Below, in pieces: positions 60,271-64,000 of a DNA stretch of 64,000 bases (position 1 is the first letter of the stretch; each line of letters starts with the position of its first letter). The stretch comes from Streptomyces sp. NBC_01210 (GTDB lineage: Bacteria > Actinomycetota > Actinomycetes > Streptomycetales > Streptomycetaceae), in contig NZ_CP108549.1 in assembly GCF_036010325.1 (NCBI RefSeq), forward strand, positions 5,766,001-5,830,000, written 5' to 3'. Under the pieces are notes generated by a model that worked only from the letters and a program-made list of their open reading frames with translations, searched no databases and was not told the DNA's origin. Position numbers and translations under genes: made by a program.

Positions 60271-60282
60271 CTACGCGCGTAG
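60271..60282. promoter_or_regulatory. CTACGCGCGTAG palindrome, copy 2 (before ATPase gene)
   Basis: A perfect 12-bp palindrome ahead of the ABC ATPase gene, related to CTACGCGCGT at 59046-59055. It may mark a second, internal promoter for the ABC genes under the same regulator. The regulator is unidentified. Confidence 0.4.
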
Positions 60283-60369
60283 ACGCCTCATTGGCGCGAT
60301 AGCTTCGCCCCCGCCCTGCCTCCTGCTCCTGCCCTTCTGCTTCCCGCTCCTTTCCGCCAAGGAGAGTGC

Positions 60370-61956
60370 GTCATCAACGCGTCAAGCCCGCCCGCCGCCG
60401 TAGAACTGCACGGCATCACCAAGCGCTTTCCCGGCGTCGTCGCCAACCACGACATCGACATCACCATCCGCAAGGGCACCGTGCATGCCCTCGTCGGCGA
60501 GAACGGTGCCGGTAAGTCGACCTTGATGAAGATCCTCTACGGCATGCAGAAGCCGGACGAGGGCACCATCACCATCGACGGCGACCAGGTCAGCTTCAGC
60601 ACCCCGGCCGACGCCATCGCCCGCGGCATCGGCATGGTGCACCAGCACTTCATGCTCGCCGACAACTTCACCGTCCTGGAGAACGTCGTTCTCGGCGGAG
60701 AGAATCTGTACGGCATCGGCAACAAGGCCCGTAACAAGATCCGGGAGATCTCGGACGCGTACGGGCTGAACGTGCGCCCCGACGCCCTGGTCGAGACCCT
60801 CGGTGTCGCCGACCGCCAGCGTGTGGAGATCCTCAAGGTCCTCTACCGCGGCGCCCGCATCCTGATCCTCGACGAGCCGACCGCCGTGCTCGTCCCGCAG
60901 GAGGTCGACGCGCTCTTCGACAACCTGCGCGAGCTCAAGGCCGAGGGCCTGACCGTCATCTTCATCTCGCACAAGCTGGGCGAGGTGCTGTCGGTCGCCG
61001 ACGACATCACCGTCATCCGCCGCGGTACGACCGTGGGCACCGCCGACCCGGCGAACACCACCACCAAGCAGCTCGCCGAGCTGATGGTCGGCAGTGAACT
61101 GCCCTCGCCCGAGACCCGTGAGTCGACGGTCACCGATGTGCCGATGCTCCAGGTCTCGGACCTGCAGCTGGCCGCCACCGACCCCGACGGCGTCGTCCGC
61201 GAGGTCCTCGCCGGCATCAACCTCACCATTCACAAGGGTGAGGTCCTGGGCATCGCCGGTGTCGAGGGCAACGGCCAGACCGAGCTCATCGAGGCGCTGA
61301 TCGGTATGCGCGACCCCGACGGCGGCGTGATCACGCTCGACGCCGAGGACATCTCGCACGCCCCGACGCGCAAGCGCCGCGAGGACGGCATCGGCTACAT
61401 CCCCGAGGACCGGCACCGCCACGCCCTGCTGCTGGAGTCGTCCCTCTGGGAGAACCGCATCCTCGGCCATGTCACCGAGAGGCCCAACAGCAAGAAGGGC
61501 CTCCTGGACATCAAGGCAGCCCGCCGCGACACAGAGCGGATCGTGCGCGAGTACGACGTCCGCACCCCCGGCATCGAGGTCACCGCCTCCTCGCTCTCCG
61601 GCGGCAACCAGCAGAAGCTGATCGTCGGCCGCGAGATGAGCCACAAGCCCAAGCTGCTGATCGCCGCCCACCCCACCCGTGGTGTGGACGTCGGCGCACA
61701 GGCGCAGATCTGGGACCAGATCCGGGAGGCCCGTCACGAGGGCCTGGCGGTGCTGCTGATCTCCGCGGACCTGGACGAGCTGATCGGGCTCTCCGACACC
61801 CTGCGGGTCATGTACCGCGGCCGGCTGGTCGCGGACGCCGACCCTGCCACCATCACTCCGGAGGAGCTGGGTTCCGCCATGACAGGCGCGGCCACCGGCC
61901 ATCTCGAAGCAACTGACAGCGGCTCCGCCGCGGGCGAAGAGGACGAGGCCCGATGA
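60370..61956 (+). CDS. ABC transporter ATPase of nucleoside uptake system, non-canonical start
   Basis: About 528 residues with two ATPase domains. Domain 1 has Walker A GENGAGKST (residues 43-51), and domain 2 has a degenerate Walker A (GVEGNGQTELI) and LSGGNQQKLIVGREMSHKPK, as in sugar/nucleoside (MglA/NupA-type) twin ATPases. The family N-terminus (VELHGITKRFPGVVANHDID) is present, but no ATG, GTG or TTG precedes it in frame after the stop at 60280. The Shine-Dalgarno AAGGAG at 60359-60364 is followed by GTC (60370) and ATC (60373). The in-frame GTG at 60481 would delete the adenine-contact strand. The two permeases follow. Confidence 0.88.
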   Translation, partial: VINASSPPAAVELHGITKRFPGVVANHDIDITIRKGTVHALVGENGAGKSTLMKILYGMQKPDEGTITIDGDQVSFSTPADAIARGIGMVHQHFMLADNFTVLENVVLGGENLYGIGNKARNKIREISDAYGLNVRPDALVETLGVADRQRVEILKVLYRGARILILDEPTAVLVPQEVDALFDNLRELKAEGLTVIFISHKLGEVLSVADDITVIRRGTTVGTADPANTTTKQLAELMVGSELPSPETRESTVTDVPMLQVSDLQLAATDPDGVVREVLAGINLTIHKGEVLGIAGVEGNGQTELIEALIGMRDPDGGVITLDAEDISHAPTRKRREDGIGYIPEDRHRHALLLESSLWENRILGHVTERPNSKKGLLDIKAARRDTERIVREYDVRTPGIEVTASSLSGGNQQKLIVGREMSHKPKLLIAAHPTRGVDVGAQAQIWDQIREARHEGLAVLLISADLDELIGLSDTLRVMYRGRLVADADPATITPEELGSAMTGAATGHLEATDSGSAAGEEDEAR

Positions 61957-63065
61957 AGAAATTCGACAAGGACCGGGTGATCCTGGCCCTCGCCGGCCCG
62001 GTGCTCGCGCTGGCCGTCGCCGTCGCACTCACCTCCGTGGTGCTGCTCGCCTCGGGCCGCAACCCGTTCGAGCCGTACAGCCTGATGATCGAGAACGCCA
62101 GTTACGTCGACGTACAGGTCCTGATCATCAACCAGGCCGGTACGTACTACCTGGCGGCCCTCGCCGTCGCCATCGGCTTCCGGATGAACCTCTTCAACAT
62201 CGGTGTCGACGGCCAGTACCGGCTCGCCGCGATGGCGGCCGCGCTGGTCGGCGCGCGCGTCGACCTGGCGGGCCCGCTGCAGATCGCGCTGATCGTGCTC
62301 GTCGCGATGCTGACCGGCGCCTTCTGGGCCGGTATCGCGGGCATCCTCAAGACCACCCGCGGAGTGAGCGAGGTCGTCTCCACGATCATGCTCAACGCCA
62401 TTGCCACCAGCCTGATCGCCTGGCTGATCCTGCCGGCCAACCTCGGTGTCCAGCCGGAAGGCTCCAACGACCTGACGACCGGCGAAATCCCGGAGTCCGG
62501 CTGGTTCCCGGGCCTGACCATGGGTGACGGCGGAGAGATCTACGGCTTCACGTTCGTCGCCTTCGCGCTCGGCATCGTCTACTGGTTCGTCCTCAACCGC
62601 ACCCGCTTCGGCTTCGATCTGCGCGCCACCGGCGCCAGTGAGAGCGCCGCCGCGGCCTCCGGTGTCGACGCCAAGAAGATGATCCTGACCGCGATGCTGA
62701 TCTCGGGTGCCGTCGCGGGTCTGGCCGGTATGGCGACACTGCTGGGCGACACCCACACGTACAGCCTCAGCTTCCCGACGGGAATCGGCTTCACGGGCAT
62801 CACCATCGCCCTGCTCGGCCGCAACAACCCGATCGGCATCTTCTTCAGCGCGCTGCTCATCGCCTTCCTGGACAAGGCGTCCGCGACGCTCGACCAGCAC
62901 GGCTACGAGAGCGAGATCGCCACGATCATGCAGGGCCTGATCGTGATCGCGGTCGTCGTCAGCTACGAACTCGTCCGCCGCTACGGGATCCGCCGCCAGC
63001 AGCAGAAGGTGGGCGACGAGCTCGCCGCGGCAGCCCGCAAGAACCGTGAGGAGGTGGCGGCGTAA
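61953..63065 (+). CDS. ABC transporter permease 1 (nucleoside/sugar type)
   Basis: 370 residues, with ATG 61953 overlapping the ATPase stop (ATGA). Eight or more membrane spans; the BPD_transp_2 signature is seen in FRMNLFNIGVDGQYRLAAMA, RGVSEVVSTIMLNAIATSLI, GFDLRATGASESAAAASGVD and SFPTGIGFTGITIALLGRNN. It is one half of the heterodimeric channel of the BMP-dependent importer. Confidence 0.94.
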   Translation: MKKFDKDRVILALAGPVLALAVAVALTSVVLLASGRNPFEPYSLMIENASYVDVQVLIINQAGTYYLAALAVAIGFRMNLFNIGVDGQYRLAAMAAALVGARVDLAGPLQIALIVLVAMLTGAFWAGIAGILKTTRGVSEVVSTIMLNAIATSLIAWLILPANLGVQPEGSNDLTTGEIPESGWFPGLTMGDGGEIYGFTFVAFALGIVYWFVLNRTRFGFDLRATGASESAAAASGVDAKKMILTAMLISGAVAGLAGMATLLGDTHTYSLSFPTGIGFTGITIALLGRNNPIGIFFSALLIAFLDKASATLDQHGYESEIATIMQGLIVIAVVVSYELVRRYGIRRQQQKVGDELAAAARKNREEVAA

Positions 63066-64000
63066 TGAGCACCAGCACGGTCTCCGCAGTGAGCGCGGCA
63101 CCCAAGAAGAGCGCCCGCCGCAAACTGTCCACCCCGGTCGTCCTGCTGATCATCGCGGGTGCGCTCGCCCTGGTCTCGCTGGTACGCATCCTCAGCGGCG
63201 CCGAGGATCTCACCTCCGTCGGCCAGGTCTCCGGCGCGCTTCAGCTCGCCATCCCGATCGGTCTCGCCGGCCTCGGCGGCCTGTGGGCCGAGCGTTCGGG
63301 CGTGGTCAACATCGGTCTCGAGGGCATGATGATCCTCGGCACCTGGTTCGGCGCCTGGGCCGGCTACCAGTGGGGTCCGTGGACGGGTGTCGCGGTCGGC
63401 ATCCTCGGCGGCGCGCTCGGCGGTCTGCTGCACGCGATCATCACCGTCACCTTCGGTGTGAACCACATCGTCTCCGGTGTGGCCATCAACATCCTGGCCG
63501 TCGGCGTCACCCGCTATCTGTCCAACTTCACTTTCGCCGAGGCCCCGGGCGGCTCCTCCAAGCAGTCCCCGCGGATCGATCCGATCACCTCGATCACGAT
63601 TCCAGGGCTGTCGGACTGGATGAAGGATCTGCAGGGCAAACACTGGTTCTTCATCTCGGACCTCGCCGGTGTCATCGGCGGCCTGGTGACCAACCTGTCG
63701 CTGCTGACCGTCGTCGCGCTGCTGCTGATCCCGGCCACCACCTGGATCCTGTGGCACACCGCCTTCGGTCTGCGGCTGCGCTCCTGCGGTGAGAACCCGG
63801 TCGCCGCCGAGTCGCTCGGCGTCAACGTCTACAAGTACAAGTACATCGCCGTCGCCGTCTCCGGCGGTCTGGCCGGCCTCGCGGGCGCCTTCCTGGCGAT
63901 CGTGTCCACCGGCATCTACCAGGAGGGCCAGACCGGCGGCCGCGGCTATATCGGTCTCGCCGCGATGATCTTCGGTAACTGGATGCCGGGCGGCATGGCG
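63065..64000 (+). CDS. ABC transporter permease 2 (runs off the right edge)
   Basis: The first 312 residues of a protein starting at ATG 63065, which overlaps the permease 1 stop (TAATG). It has the same family signature: WAERSGVVNIGLEGMMILGT, VNHIVSGVAINILAVGVTRY, GLRLRSCGENPVAAESLGVN and GGRGYIGLAAMIFGNWMPGG. It is the second permease of the importer; the C-terminus lies beyond the window. S. coelicolor and other Streptomyces have a cytidine deaminase/pyrimidine salvage gene group after this position (from memory), which would fit nucleoside use. Confidence 0.93.
   Translation, partial: MSTSTVSAVSAAPKKSARRKLSTPVVLLIIAGALALVSLVRILSGAEDLTSVGQVSGALQLAIPIGLAGLGGLWAERSGVVNIGLEGMMILGTWFGAWAGYQWGPWTGVAVGILGGALGGLLHAIITVTFGVNHIVSGVAINILAVGVTRYLSNFTFAEAPGGSSKQSPRIDPITSITIPGLSDWMKDLQGKHWFFISDLAGVIGGLVTNLSLLTVVALLLIPATTWILWHTAFGLRLRSCGENPVAAESLGVNVYKYKYIAVAVSGGLAGLAGAFLAIVSTGIYQEGQTGGRGYIGLAAMIFGNWMPGGMA

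Overview
The window is high-GC actinobacterial DNA, almost certainly a Streptomyces chromosome. The evidence is GTG/TTG starts, overlapping ATGA/GTGA operon joints, XRE/DUF397 cassettes, several lipoproteins, a teichulosonic-acid/sialic-acid-type wall polymer locus and a BMP-type nucleoside ABC operon. From memory, the gene order from sdhCDAB through the GH20 lipoprotein, methylmalonyl-CoA mutase, NeuA/NeuB genes and BMP operon matches the S. coelicolor SCO4850-SCO4887 neighbourhood. No database search was run.

Layout. 1-7.7 kb is accessory DNA. It holds the remains of an actinomycete integrative and conjugative element (AICE): a KorSA-type GntR regulator, an SCO3933-family protein, small coupled genes, an FtsK/TraB-type translocase, a rolling-circle replication initiator, and a serine integrase cut down to its N-terminal catalytic part. 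It also carries a DUF916/WxL surface-protein gene pair next to a scrap of a second GntR gene. The element abuts the 3' half of a metallophosphoesterase gene at about 7.70-7.73 kb, which looks like one attachment junction; the 5' half should lie left of the window.

8.3-15 kb: an OmpR-type two-component system, a frameshifted MMPL exporter with a C-terminal carboxypeptidase-regulatory-like domain, and an operon (membrane protein, DUF393 protein, TetR) behind two perfect palindromic operators. 15-24.3 kb: two DUF4132 paralogues flanking MFS/MarR and SMP-30/AsnC pairs, then a single-pass membrane protein. 24.4-28 kb: the succinate dehydrogenase operon sdhCDAB on the minus strand. 28-40.6 kb: OHCU decarboxylase, GH20 hexosaminidase lipoprotein, DUF4328 protein, a run of small genes including SMI1/KNR4 and DUF1963-like proteins, a Nudix protein, an XRE/DUF397 cassette, an ATP-binding protein, a lipoprotein and an L,D-transpeptidase. 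40.6-45.1 kb: two tandem ECF sigma / membrane-partner pairs and a second L,D-transpeptidase. 45.3-49.9 kb: methylmalonyl-CoA mutase subunit, frameshifted LysE exporter, FAD monooxygenase and its divergent TetR. 49.9-57.4 kb: wall glycopolymer locus (polysialyltransferase-like protein, GT2, DUF6716-like protein, NeuA-HAD fusion, NeuB, and another transferase-like protein). 57.7-64 kb: M20 amidohydrolase, then a BMP lipoprotein / ABC ATPase / two-permease operon that runs off the right edge.

Functional connections. sdhCDAB feeds the respiratory chain. The neuA/neuB pair makes and activates a nonulosonic acid (Kdn or sialic-like) for the flanking transferases. The two L,D-transpeptidases and the GH20 enzyme also act on the envelope. 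Local regulators sit beside their probable targets, and in four places the operator can be read directly (GntR, two TetRs and MarR). Three core-region genes carry damage or unusual features that need resequencing: the MMPL frameshift, the lysE frameshift, and the absence of a canonical start codon in the ABC ATPase gene.
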